Source: Plantago elongata
Taxonomy: Eukaryota; Streptophyta; Magnoliopsida; Lamiales; Plantaginaceae
Reading direction: 5' to 3'
DNA length: 64,000 nucleotides
Assembly: GCA_036897095.1 (NCBI GenBank)
Contig: JAYMSP010000012.1
Coordinates: forward strand, 1 to 64,000
Shown here: piece after piece, positions 1-10,700 of the stretch
How positions within the stretch are numbered: position 1 is the stretch's first letter
Layout: each line of letters begins with the position of its first letter
The notes under the pieces: generated by a model
Databases searched by the model: none
Told to the model about the DNA's origin: nothing
What the model saw: only the letters and a program-made list of their open reading frames with translations
Made by a program: the position numbers and the translations under genes

Positions 1-10
1 CATTGGTTAG

Positions 11-217
11 TCCACCGCATCACGATCTAGCGGTCGTCATTACACACAGAACGAGGTCGATAACATTGTGACTCCTCTCCAAAACGAGATTGATACTCTG
101 AAGAGTACAGTTGAATCTCACCAGGCCCGTGTCGATCGTGAGATCGCAGAGATGAGGCGGATGATGTCCCTCATGATCCAAGGACGTAATTATGATGATG
201 CTCCTTCTTCTTCTTAG
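11..217 (+). CDS. C-terminal exon of a CACTA element protein (partial)
   Basis: An open frame runs from 11 to a TAG at 215-217 and encodes about 68 residues. A likely splice acceptor (TTGGTTAG) lies immediately before it at 3-10, and the same frame is closed there, so this is read as a terminal exon. The peptide is hydrophilic with a heptad-like stretch (NEVDNIVTPLQNEIDTLKST, then RVDREIAEMRRMMSLMIQG), suggesting a coiled coil, and ends in a serine run. Coiled-coil C-termini are common in the plant Ptta/En/Spm transposase-associated proteins, and the position just inside the subterminal repeats agrees. No catalytic domain is in view. It could be the TNP1/TNPA-like or the TNP2-like product; I cannot tell which. 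Confidence 0.55.
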   Translation, partial: STASRSSGRHYTQNEVDNIVTPLQNEIDTLKSTVESHQARVDREIAEMRRMMSLMIQGRNYDDAPSSS

Positions 218-437
218 TTCTAGCTTTTATTATCTTAATACTATTGTTTCTGTTAATTCAACTCGATAATATTAGGATACTTGTTTAGGAATATTAGGTT
301 TCTAATTAATTTATGAAATTTTCGTGTAATCCAACGTTCTTTTCTTCATTACAATTCTATTGGGTGACAATCAGGTTAAATACGATCGAATTAGGTATTC
401 ATAAAATTAAAACAAAAAATTAAAAATCTGGCCGTTT

Positions 438-632
438 TAGCGACGAATAAATGTTATCCGTCGCTAGAGGGTGTTGACCATCTAGCGACGGATAACTTAT
501 TCGTCGCTAGAATTTTAACAACGCCCGTTTTAACAACGACCGTTATTATCCGTCGCTAGACGGTCTAGCGACGAATCGCTGGGGTTCTAGCGACGGATAA
601 CGGCGTCACTAGAACCCCATATTTTTGTAGTG
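438..632. repeat. CACTA subterminal repeat array and terminal inverted repeat
   Basis: About seven copies of a unit near TAGCGACGGATAA or its reverse complement TTATCCGTCGCTAG occur in both orientations between 438 and 615, followed by the terminus. Such arrays bind the element's own DNA-binding protein in En/Spm. The pairs in opposite orientation can fold into hairpins. Confidence 0.8.
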
Positions 633-655
633 GGTTTCCCACATACGGCGCCACT

Positions 656-1015
656 TGTCAAGTAACACAGCCTGAGTAACCGATTTCTATCGAGAATCCT
701 CTATCGACAACTACGGTTGACAATCATACAACACTCAATCAAGCAATCGAACAACTGAACAATCAATAATCAACACAGAGAATTACGTGCTTCGGAATCG
801 CAATTCCTACTGCACGGGAAGCCAACCACAGGAAACCTTTCACTCACAACAAAGACGAAAACACCGATTCACCACAAGCTCCTCAACCATTAACAATGGC
901 AAACAGAGTTGCAGAATCTATCTATCTTCTATGAGCTGCTAATCAGATTTATGGAGAACTAGTATAATATTGAGTAACTGCTACAATTTACACAAAGAAG
1001 AGGTATTTATAGCTA
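656..1015 (-). repeat. Probable LTR end of a gypsy-type retrotransposon fossil, with primer-site remnant
   Basis: On the minus strand an LTR-like end TTACTTGACA is followed after two bases by TGGCGCCG (646-653), a primer-binding motif common in plant Ty3/gypsy elements, and then by the CACTA terminus. Further into the candidate LTR a good TATA box, CTATAAATACC, lies at 1002-1013. The far end of the LTR is not resolved and may reach about 1380; no second LTR is visible. The element is only a remnant here. The family call rests on the primer motif and layout, not on any coding domain. Confidence 0.45.
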
Positions 1016-1442
1016 AACCAGAGAAGAAACCATAACATAGTTTGTTACAACTAACTCTCCTGTGTAACTGTCTCTTCCCTTGAGATTATGACATGTGTAC
1101 GGCTGCTGAACCTTCTGGCACTCAAGACTAAAAACTCTGTTTACTGAAATTGTGATACTCCAATTTACAAAGATGATGCTTGACAAATGATCATTTGAAC
1201 CTTTGTTAAATCCATTGTTGGTATAGCAGCAGTATCTAATGATCACTATTTTTTGAGTACGAATTCGCTGGCTAAATGTCTCTTGCCCTTCCTTTCACTT
1301 TGCTTGTACTCAGAAATTGACACTGATGGTGTTAGATAGCCAGAACTGGTATTAGGTCAAATTTACAGGAATTTCTTTTATTTCAGTCGCGGCCTAAGAT
1401 ATGACCATGTTGTACATTATTCTTTTACTGTAAGATTCCATT

Positions 1443-1649
1443 TTGATTCAAGAAAGCCAAATTAAAGAGATCATCAGATTATTGAGAAGACTTTCTGATA
1501 CCATTTATCCCCGTGTAATCGTTTCTCTACATCATCCTATCCAAACTTCTCGGCAGCTCACTGCATTTTCGCCTTATGTGTCTGAAGAAGTACTGAAGTC
1601 CCATTTCAGACTTGCCAACATGTCGTGCATTAACATGGGCGATTTCTAG
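1443..1649 (+). CDS. Open frame of unknown status (possible terminal exon)
   Basis: A 68-codon open frame (no good ATG; it is open from before 1443) ends at a TAG at 1647-1649. The peptide is mixed and protein-like, for example SDTIYPRVIVSLHHPIQTSR and SEEVLKSHFRLANMSC. Upstream, 1380-1387 gives a plausible splice acceptor (ttatttcag) and the DNA up to 1460 is also open in another frame. I recognise no family. It may be the last exon of a gene fragment, or chance. The neighbouring DNA on the left is transposon, which favours a captured or decayed fragment. Confidence 0.2.
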   Translation: MIQESQIKEIIRLLRRLSDTIYPRVIVSLHHPIQTSRQLTAFSPYVSEEVLKSHFRLANMSCINMGDF

Positions 1650-1972
1650 TTACCTTTTGGGGAGCGTCTATGGTGATTTGATGTGTTGTACTCCGTATTT
1701 TACATGTTACTAAGACCTTTAGTTGTATCCTAAAACATAATGCAGAGTGTTACATGGGGTTATCCACTTGATCATGTTATAATCACAAATTCACAATAAT
1801 GATGCACAAGAACACTACAAACTTGGCCTTTCATCTATTTTACATACAAAGCAGCCATGAGAAGCTCATGTGATCACAGAAGGAAACATACAAACTGTTA
1901 ATAAATCAGCCAAGAAATGAGGTTAACATTTGATATAACCAAATAGTAGTACATAATGACATGAACTACTAA

Positions 1973-2479
1973 TCAATCTTCTGTAAGAGAAGATGTATTT
2001 CCAATAAAGGCAGCAGAGTTGCTATTATTCTTGTGATTATGCATCCAAACCTTAAAAACTTTCCTACTTATCCCAACTCCTCTACAGAACCTCTCAATCT
2101 CATCATCAGCCTCTTTTCGCAGCATCTTCCACCCCAACTTCTCCGCAAATACCAGCATCTTCTCCTTCTGCTCCTCCGTAAACTTCGTCCTGAACCTCTT
2201 CTTGCCCGTCGAGTACTGATCTAGGGAATACACCACTCCAAGCGGCGAGTGGCGTTCACCCGCTACCACCTCTGGTCGTACACTGACCTCGTATGGTCGA
2301 CTTTCAGTGACCTTGCGGTGGAAGTTGCGATGGCAGCCACACGCGGCACAGTTGAGGCCCCCAGCTTCATCATCTAGGGTGAATTCCCCACAGCCATCTG
2401 TGGCATAGCTACCAAGACTAGCTGCATGGTTCCTTAGACACTCTTTGTACAAGCCATTGCCACTATGTTCACCCTCCAT
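1973..2479 (-). CDS. ZHD: Zinc-finger homeodomain (ZF-HD) transcription factor
   Basis: A 168-residue protein in a single uninterrupted exon, as is usual for plant ZF-HD genes. Residues about 10-57 are the ZF-HD dimerisation domain: YKECLRNHAASLG with the conserved CGEF motif and the Cys cluster CAACGCHRNFHRK (Cys14, 30, 44, 47, 49). Residues about 93-152 are the divergent homeodomain (KKRFRTKFTEEQKEKM to VFKVWMHNHKNN), with the recognition-helix motif KVWMHNHKN. Family members dimerise through the zinc finger and bind ATTA-containing sites in the nucleus, acting in flower, leaf and stress development. At 168 residues it is among the shorter members, with a short linker and almost no C-terminal extension. 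The ATG at 2479 is the first in frame after the TATA-like sequence and directly precedes the conserved domain. Which paralogue it is cannot be decided here. Confidence 0.96.
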   Translation of the reverse strand: MEGEHSGNGLYKECLRNHAASLGSYATDGCGEFTLDDEAGGLNCAACGCHRNFHRKVTESRPYEVSVRPEVVAGERHSPLGVVYSLDQYSTGKKRFRTKFTEEQKEKMLVFAEKLGWKMLRKEADDEIERFCRGVGISRKVFKVWMHNHKNNSNSAAFIGNTSSLTED

Positions 2480-2550
2480 TCTTGATATCTATCTTGCTTA
2501 CTTAATTACTGTCTAGTTCTTGATTAATAGCTAAACAGTGAGTAGTACAT

Positions 2551-2560
2551 TTATATATAT
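2551..2560 (-). promoter_or_regulatory. TATA box of the ZF-HD gene
   Basis: On the minus strand TATATATAAATG lies about 75 bases upstream of the ZF-HD start codon, a normal TATA-to-ATG spacing for a plant gene with a short leader. No mapped transcription start supports it. Confidence 0.5.
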
Positions 2561-2599
2561 GATCAAGAAAATGGAGGAAGAAAAACGTGGTAGCAATGA

Positions 2600-5050
2600 A
2601 TTATGACAATGTACATGGTTACCTATAAAACATGTAGATTTACATGGGTGGATATATAGTGAGGATATAGTCTAAGACATGAATAAAAATGTGTGATTGG
2701 TAACTAAGTTGTTTTCCAAACACAAGACAAATATCGACAAGTGACAGAAAGACTTGTATTTTTAATAAAAGAGATGATATATGGTGAGATATTGTCTTCT
2801 TCAGCCCACCTTTTATTGTTTCATGTTATTTTGCACTGATAAAACAATGTGTTCTCTAGTTTAGTTCTGATGAGGAGGACCGGAAGAATGTGCGAACCAA
2901 GGCGTACTGTCAAACTTGATGATCTATTATCAACTAAACATACGATGATACGAATTAACATGACTAGAATAACTTATCAAGTCTCATATACTACAAGATA
3001 TATGTCCGACCCATAGGTAGCAAACGAACCAGGCTATTTCCCACCAACAAAATATGATGATCTGGACGAAAAGTGATTTTTACCTGCCTTGGTTACACCA
3101 ACTTAGGGTGTTTAGCCCAATCCGGCCCCTCCCCGATATGAGTGACCTTATGATTGATTTGTCAAAGTACTCATTGCTCTTCACGGTTAAAACTTAAAGA
3201 TGGACAGGCGGACTAGCCGCAATGTGTCCAAATTGAAGCTCTCTTCAAATTGAATTATCTCGCATTTGTAAGTAAGGAAATGAAGCTCCGAACACAGATT
3301 TACAAAAAAACAGCCTAATACACACCCAAATTATTTGAAAATATTTATGATATTGGACTCATGTTTGTTGGAAATTTAGGAATTAGAAGTTCTAGCTATA
3401 TGCTTAGCTAATCTTGATTAAGATTGGCCGTATCCCTATAATGTGAGGGCTAGAGATCGAGTTTCGAATGCAATGCAATGTACGGCATCGCAATTATATT
3501 GTGGCTGCATTACATCCACGATTCTGATTAGTTAGTTAACAGGATTAAGAAGTATTGAAATGAGAGTTAATTACCATTAGACATGAACAGAGTTGACAAT
3601 TAAGATATTGTGTTCAAACTTTAACTGTTTTGTATTATCGGGCGGGTCCAGAATAGGATATTTTCGCCCCCCAAATGTTTAATTATATATAACTTTGTAG
3701 AACTTCAAGTCAAGTTCAAAGAGTTTAAAGGAATTGATCAGGCTACTCGTATCAACAATGTGTACATTTATTTTCAGAAATCCACCTAGGAGAACTCTAA
3801 TGATGAGTGACCAACTGGACAGTCCATCGGTTCGTACACGAGTGAGGTCAAAGTGCGTGGAAAAAGACTTGTGTTGCTACAGTGGAGCCAACGCATCACC
3901 CCGAAAGCTGCTCATGAGTAACCGTATCGGTTTAAAGGGTCGGGGTTCGATCCGTTAGTGATTCGGGTCATGACAACATATTTATTAAGTAGTTGTTTCT
4001 ATAATAATTTAACAATTTACGAACCATCGAAATAACTTCACATATCTCTCTTCGATTCCCAACTTAAAATCACGGATAAATTACGTCTGTTTTTTTAACA
4101 AAAACACTTGAATTATTCTTACACACTAATTATCACAATTAAACATGGTACGAAATTTGTTAGGCTTGGCTTTGCTGTTATAGATCATCTTGTGCAGTAT
4201 GGTTTCCTTTGGTTTTTCAATAATGAAGAAAACTAATGTGCTTAATTTAGATTCATTAATCAAGTTTATGATCAGTACAAACAGTAGTACTAAGTAGTAA
4301 AGTATTTTAATAGTTTCTCCCTCTCTTTCGGACATGACAGTAGAATGGATCCATCAGAAGAGGCTCAAAATCAATGTATCATCTATGGTAGTAGTAATTA
4401 ATTATGCAAGAACTAAACGGTACCACATAAACTGGAAATAGTCACCTTGTCCTGGTTCATGTACGCAAATTTATATTCTTAATGTATAGACAGTATAGTA
4501 TTTGCTAGCTAAGCTTGGTTTAACTTTATCTATTTGAGTTTAACCCAAACAAATGTGGAAATTGTTTGCCATGTGATTTCCTAATCATTTTGGTCAACAT
4601 GGACTTTTAGCGGGTTGTACATGGTTTTAGTTTCGATTCCAGGGAAATTAAACACTAGGGGTGAATCGATTATCACCTGTTACTATGAAAAATGAGTTGG
4701 AAACTTTTTTAACCGTCCGAAAAGTCCAGAGAATCTTAAATAAAACAATTCAGCCGTAAATATACAATAATATATAATCTGTAAATATATAAAAATTCAC
4801 AATTTACATACAACACTACACATCTAGTATACAATATTACAAGACTCTCAATACTCTCATAAAAGCTTGAACTTTCACAAATTTTTATAAAAAAATATAG
4901 TATGCCAAAGGGGTTAGGGCCATTTGGTATATTGAGAAGGTGACATTGAGGATCTTATAAAGTTCGGTTCGGGTATCGATTCTCATGATGATCGTGGAAG
5001 TGGCGGTTGAAACAATTCGAAGTCACATGTTTCACAACTAAAAAGATTGT
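2600..5050. other. Intergenic AT-rich DNA, no gene seen
   Basis: No coding family, tRNA or complete transposon is recognisable here. Short open frames at 3734-3958 and 4126-4335 give low-complexity or chance peptides. The stretch 3780-3970 is richer in G and C than its surroundings and may be a transposon remnant. Confidence 0.4.
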
Positions 5051-5070
5051 TCTTTCAAATGTCGAAATTT

Positions 5071-5935
5071 TTAGTTAATCTTCAATAATTTGAGGTTATT
5101 TTTGCTTGGGCTCTATACTTTCTCAATCTCGGTGAGAGGAGTTATCTTGTATAATCTGAAGATTCCTGGGACGTTTAACTCGAGGAACTAGACCAATGTG
5201 ATCTAGTTTTTCAATATTTCAAGGAGCTCAAGTGGTTAAACCAATGTGATTTAACCTTCAATATTTTGAGATTGTTTTTATTTTGGTTTGTCATTGTTCA
5301 CTTGGCTATTTGGTTACTTTTGCATTTGTTTGGGGTTTAGTGGCTATAGTAGCACCTTAAATTGCTTGCCACTTTAGTACCTTGAAAGCATAGGGTGTAG
5401 GGGATTAGTAAATATGGGCGGGGTGAATTTCCTTGTGACAACATCTTAAATTGTTTGTCACTGGCCATGTCTAAGCCTAGGGTGGAGGGGTGTTGGTATT
5501 AGTGGGAAAGGAATTGGTGTTCATGACTAATACTTAAATTCCTTGCCACTTGCCGTAGGGGAGGATAGGGTGGAGGGGTGTTACGAGCATAGCTGCTAAA
5601 TCTCTTAATCCTGGTTGAGAGGAGTATCTTGTATACTCTGAGGAGTCACTGGAATTTCAACTCGAGTAACTAAACCAGAGTGATCTAGTTTTCAATACCT
5701 TTGGGAACTCGATGAATTAAACCACTAGGATTTAATATTAAATTTCTTGAGGTTATTTTCTCTTTTGCCTTTTCCCCTTATATCTTTTGTCTCGGTGAGA
5801 GGAATATCTTGTATACTCTGAGGAGTTCCGTGACTACAACCCAAGTAGCGATCTAGTTTTCAATATCTTGGGGAACTCGAGGGGTTAAACCATTGAGATT
5901 TAACCTTAAATACCTGAGGTTGTTTTTTTGTTTGT
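5071..5935. repeat. Two interleaved families of degenerate tandem repeats
   Basis: Unit A (about 140-160 bp) occurs at 5131-5290, 5609-5760 and 5793-5930, with a partial copy ending near 5106. Each copy has the landmarks GTGAGAGGA, ATCTTGTATACTCTGAGGA, AACTCGAG, GATCTAGTTTTCAATA, GGTTAAACCA and TTGAGGTT. Between copies one and two lie about three copies of a second unit B (about 85 bp; near 5351, 5433 and 5522) with landmarks ACTTAAATTGCTTGCCACTT and AGGGTGGAGGGGTG. Copies differ at roughly one position in five, so the array is old. No coding frame runs through it. It may be part of a larger transposon or a decayed minisatellite. Confidence 0.7.
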
Positions 5936-6249
5936 GGAAATGTAACCTTACATAGTCATGGTGGTGTGCACATACCTCGAGCGATGAAGATAAAGCTACG
6001 TGATCTAGCTAACTGCAGTATACTTTGGTGTTGAGGTTTGGTTTTGGTTTTGATGGTCACTCATTTGTAATTTGGTGAACATTTCTAGAATTTGGTTTAG
6101 AGCTATAGTCTTGGTATGGATGTTTTGATTTGAACGGTTCTTTTTCCTTTGTAATGTCCGTTGTGTGTGCACATCTTGTGTTTGTGTTATCCTAATAATA
6201 TGTAGTTAGAACATTACAAACCATTAAGTAAGACTATGTGTTCACTTTA

Positions 6250-6405
6250 TCTACAAACTTATTAATTTCAGTGTAGTTCAACTCGGATTCATTCAGTTCA
6301 ATTCAGTTCTACTTAGTTATTTTTTATATTACAATTCAGTTCAGTTCTATTTAGTTGTTTTTTATATTACAATTCAGTTCAGTTTAGTTCCATTCAATTC
6401 GATAA
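6250..6405. repeat. TTCAGTTCAGTTC-type repeat, with two tandem subunits
   Basis: The block TTTTTATATTACAATTCAG followed by TTCAGTT runs occurs twice about 45 bp apart (about 6317-6375 and flanks). Related sequence recurs at 7195-7290, 24310-24395, 34649-34763 and 44100-44239. The last two have clear terminal inverted repeats, so this is probably a truncated or rearranged member of that MITE-like family. Confidence 0.5.
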
Positions 6406-6410
6406 ATGAC

Positions 6411-6489
6411 TAAGTTTTAAGTGATTCGAACTCCGACCAATTGGTTAGAAATAAAATGTATTTTCAACTGAGTTGTACTTCATTGTCTC
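6411..6489 (-). mobile_element. Short tRNA-like SINE, copy 1
   Basis: The minus strand reads GACAATGAAGTACAACTCAG, a box A-like segment (ACAACTCAGTTGA), a variable middle of about 25 bases, a box B-like segment GGTCGGAGTTCGAATCAC, and then a short A-rich tail. It matches four further copies in the window in the same order and spacing. This copy has the least clear tail. Confidence 0.6.
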
Positions 6490-6499
6490 AATAGAAGAC

Positions 6500-7768
6500 T
6501 AATAATCGGTTAAAATATTTATGTTGACGTGGTTTTTAATGAATGGGCATGCACAAATTTAGTTGGTATAATTTTATCCGCTTTTGTTTTATGAGTTTTC
6601 TTTTGAATCAGTGAAAAATGTTTCATATTGTATAAGATAACATATCATTTTATATACTATTTATGTCATTTGTGGGTTCTCACAATCTACCTCACCAGCC
6701 ATCTACTTAATCACGCCTATATAAAATAATGATAAGGGATTATTTGTCATACTATTTAAGCGGTCAACTTTTCATTAAAATTGAACTTTTTATAAGAAGA
6801 AAATTAATTTTAATTAGAACAAGGTCACTCAAATTCTATCGTAAACCGTCAGCTATCACTTAGATTACTATCAGCAGTTTTATCTACCACAAGGAGCCAT
6901 AGTTGTCACAACTCACATGTAATTGCAAGTTGTAGTGTTGCAATCAAAGAAGAGAGTATGGGTCTACCAATAATTGGCAAAGAGAGTATGGGTCTCTACT
7001 AATAATTAACAAAGCACGTTGCAACTTGTTAATCAATTCAATACAGTAGTAAGTTGTAAATTCACATATCAGCCGTCTCCTGCTGCTTCCCAATGAGTAA
7101 CACGATGCAAAACATTCATCTTTAATTTCATCTCTTCGCCGGTATCAGTGCATGTACAGATTGCAACTTAGAGTTTATTACCTTGAAATGAAAATTCCTC
7201 CTCAATTTTAACTCGGTTTAATTATATTTTATACTACAATTCATTTCATTTCCTATTCAGTTCATAAAATTGCACAGAAGCTTACATCAAGTTATACAAA
7301 GCGTTCTGAAAATCATCTGGTTTAGAATTTTACATATGACACACTACATCTAACTAGATTTAAACATCTTTAATTAAATGTTGTTCACTTATGTACATTT
7401 TACACATTTTCTTTCTCATTTCTTTTCAATTTTCTTCTTATTTTGTGATTTCAAATATTGCAAAGCATATAGGTAATGTTGGCTTCTCAGACCAAAAACT
7501 ATTTCGTAGATGAACAGCAACAGTTCACTTCCAGATCTCCAATTTTTGCTGGATTGTTGGTTAGAAACTTGGAACTCTATCATAGAATCCTATCTTAGCT
7601 TTAAAAGAATTAACAACAAATTATGCTCATGTATGTCATGAGGTTACAACAATTTATTCAACTTTACACCATTCTAATTATCATTTCCGGTATGGCGATA
7701 TCCTCAAGAGTGCTGCCAAAAATTTATACCTTCCGTCTAGTACTCCATCTGGGATTCTGGATCACCAG
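6500..7768. other. AT-rich intergenic DNA downstream of the PAM71-type gene
   Basis: No gene is seen. The segment about 6745-6870 (CGGTCAACTTTTCATTAAA, then CTCAAATTCTATC) resembles sequence at 18555-18660 and, less well, 21990-22045, so it is probably a dispersed MITE family without resolved ends. The last 200-300 bases likely include the 3'UTR of the minus-strand gene that ends at 7769. Confidence 0.4.
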
Positions 7769-10700
7769 CTAAAAGACTCCGAAAAATGTGGCCATTGCAA
7801 AAACCAAGAACAGTGATCCGCCAATGTATCCAACCTGAATACAAAAAACTACGTTCAGTAAACAAATCGAACGACCATTTCACTCAGGTTTGCAACTTAT
7901 GGCTTTACCAGTTTTTCAGATATATATTTGGCAAGAAATGCTCCACCCAGGATGGCAATAAATGTCGCTATCAGGTGCCCTACAATGGCTCCACTTGCTA
8001 CTCCCCACGGAGACTGCAGTGCCGAAAGCATAACATGATGTTCAATAATAACACATGAATTTGAAGTTAAAGAATTTTGGCATGGGTGTTCATACCTGAG
8101 CTGCCCCCAGGGCAATAGTAGCCAGCATTGAACGGTCTCCCCATTCCTAACAGCCATACATAAGATAAATAAAGTTAACGCTCTGCGATAGAATCTTAAG
8201 ACTGAAATTGAAATTTAAATAAATAAAAATAAAAACCAGCTCCAGTGCAGTTACATTAATGTGATCAAAAGTGCACGAGAGTTACACTTGAATTGTAACT
8301 GAAGCAGAAAACTGTCATGCAATAGAGAAATGAGAATGCTTACAGCAAAGAAGACGAGACTGAATGACTTCCACAGAACTTCGAGTGGATTTGAAAGTCT
8401 TTCTGGTGCCTGTGAGGGTATTAGATGTAACATCAATCAATACTACGGCCAATATCTTATTAGACCAAACAATCACTCAGATGGCTCTTGTTTACAACCA
8501 CTGAGTTTCCGTGAAATACCAAACAACACCTGAAATTTCAGTCGAATTGGACAATTAGATGCTTCTGCAAGTACGAAGGTACTGTGTGTGGTATAACAGC
8601 AAGCTTCATTTGGATATCTATTATATACTACTATGCAATATTTTTCCCATAATACAGAACTTTGTGTTTGGTGAGTGAAAATAAGGGGTATGCGCCCACC
8701 ACCTGAGTAAGAGGACGTGTTGTCATTCCTAGTATTCAACTTGTGCCTAATCGTTAGTCTGTCAAAGACAAGTTTTCCTCTATTGTAGAATAACATTTTT
8801 TTTCATGAGAGGGAGAACCTTTTCTTTCACAAGCTCCTCAGCTTCAGTGAATTCATCAGATTCCTGGTTAGCCTGATCTTTAGTCGTCGTTGATGGCAGG
8901 TCCCATGCATCTTTAATGGATTTAAGACCGAAGAACATCAAAAGCGCTACAGCTGCATATTCTCCGATTGGCAGTGCTGTAAAATGATAAACAGACTAAA
9001 AGTAAGACAAACAATTCTCCATGCTTCAAGATACCGCCTGCCTAATCTTTCATTGTTTTCTGCTTAAGAAGTTCCTTGTATTTACATGTAAACTAACTAA
9101 AAAAATATATACTAATGAGTTATTGAAGGCAAGAACACAGCTTACTTGTTTGAAACTGAGCAGGCACAGAGTGAAATATACGACCAATTATTACAGACAA
9201 GATTGTCATAAGTGATAGTGCCCCCATTGACCCCAAAAGGACCTGCCAGTGTAATAATAGTAAGAGCACACTCTTTGAGTCAAAGAACAACAGATTTTAA
9301 GCAGTTTCTAAATCAGCATAAAATCATAAAGTAAAATGGTCATTAGTGCCCTCTCTGTTTTGTTAGCAAATTTTAGCAGTACACTTTGCGAGACTCTGAG
9401 AGTCAATAAGTACTTTATACGAGATTATATACTTCGACCATCTTCTAATCTACAGCGCATCCCACCAACTAGTTAAATTAATCACATACTACACGCAGAA
9501 TCAATCCTCGACATGTGCCATGCATTAACTAAACAACTTGGCTGAAAATCTTTGAGAAGATCAGACATTTCACTAAAGGAGAAATTAACGATTTGTTCTA
9601 TTGGTCTATATTTAGGAAACAGAACCTTTCTGAATAAGATTCGCGAGGACAATTTAAACAAAGCAATACCAGCGTGAATTTTTTTATATAAACACTAATT
9701 GAAGCATATTAAGAGCATCTAAGACAAAAATGAACTTGACATGTTGATGAAATGACAAGCAAAGACATGCAGCTGCAGTAGCGAATGTCTAGAGAAACAG
9801 AGAGAATCATACCAGTACTTTATCGTATTGCATTGCCAGGAGAGCCGCTATGAAAAAGGTCTGTTAAATGAAAGCACGGCTTTAGCCAGAGTAAGGCAAT
9901 CAAGATCTCCCTTGTTAAATGAGAACCTAAAATATCATTCATCAAATAAACTTTCTAGAGGAGCTACTAACGGGGAAAATGACAATAACATGAACAGTTG
10001 TGTTTAGGTAAAAGCTCCAATGTCGGTTATATCCACTTATAAAGTCAATGGGAATTTGGCAATTGTATATAAAATAGTATTTGCTCAACGACACTTGGTT
10101 GTAAGTTTACATATTGATGGGAAAGAAGCATTAAATAAAATTAAAATAAAATAAAAAACCAGAAAAAAGGATAAGTATCTCACATACTGAACTCAGCTAA
10201 AACAAATTTTAGTATTGATACTACCAACTAATCCTACTTCATATATCTCACATACTTGCATTAATTAAATATTGATGGGGTTCAGATACTTCATGCGGAA
10301 AATGCAAAATGTTTTATAATTTCACATAGCTTAAAATCTACAGCATCTTATATTAAAAACTGGAGGGAGTATTATTCAATATGAACTAAAAGATTGGTAA
10401 ATCCAGATATATGTCTGAGATTAAAAATTAATCGTGAAGGGAAACAAAAATTATCACTGAACAGGGTAGATGATCTACAAACATCACAAATATATATACA
10501 AGTACTGTAATTTTTACCTTGTCTCCAATTTCAGAAACAAATATTAAAGAGAAAGCGGCAGTGAATCCAGACTTGGCAAGTGCTGGTAAGATTGAGGATG
10601 GTCCTTTCGTGAAGATAGCAACTAGAAATACTAGAGCAGATGCCGAAAGGACAAGAGCTATAGCAAGAGGAAAAGGGATTCGACCACGAGATGTGTCACT

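Larger units (their letters stand above)
1..632 (+). mobile_element. CACTA (En/Spm-type) DNA transposon, 3' part
   Basis: The right terminus reads, on the minus strand, CACTACAAAAATATGGGG, the classic CACTA terminal inverted repeat, ending at 632. Just inside it lies an array of short inverted and direct copies of TAGCGACGGATAA, the subterminal repeats expected of this superfamily, and further in the tail of a protein-coding exon. The left half lies outside the window, so total length and the 3-bp target duplication cannot be checked. The superfamily call is firm from the terminus plus subterminal repeats. Whether the element is still whole is unknown. Confidence 0.85.

Noticed and set aside
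438-632. Clustered short repeats considered as a CRISPR-like array
   Set aside because: Units occur in both orientations without regular unique spacers, in a plant genome, and end in a CACTA terminus; they are transposon subterminal repeats.
2033-2224. Plus-strand open frame inside the ZF-HD gene
   Set aside because: It is the reverse strand of the homeodomain-coding sequence; composition and lack of motifs mark it as a shadow.
10363-10375. Stowaway terminus in intron 3 of the transporter gene
   Set aside because: Only one end (GGAGGGAGTA) is visible; no partner was found, so no element is claimed.
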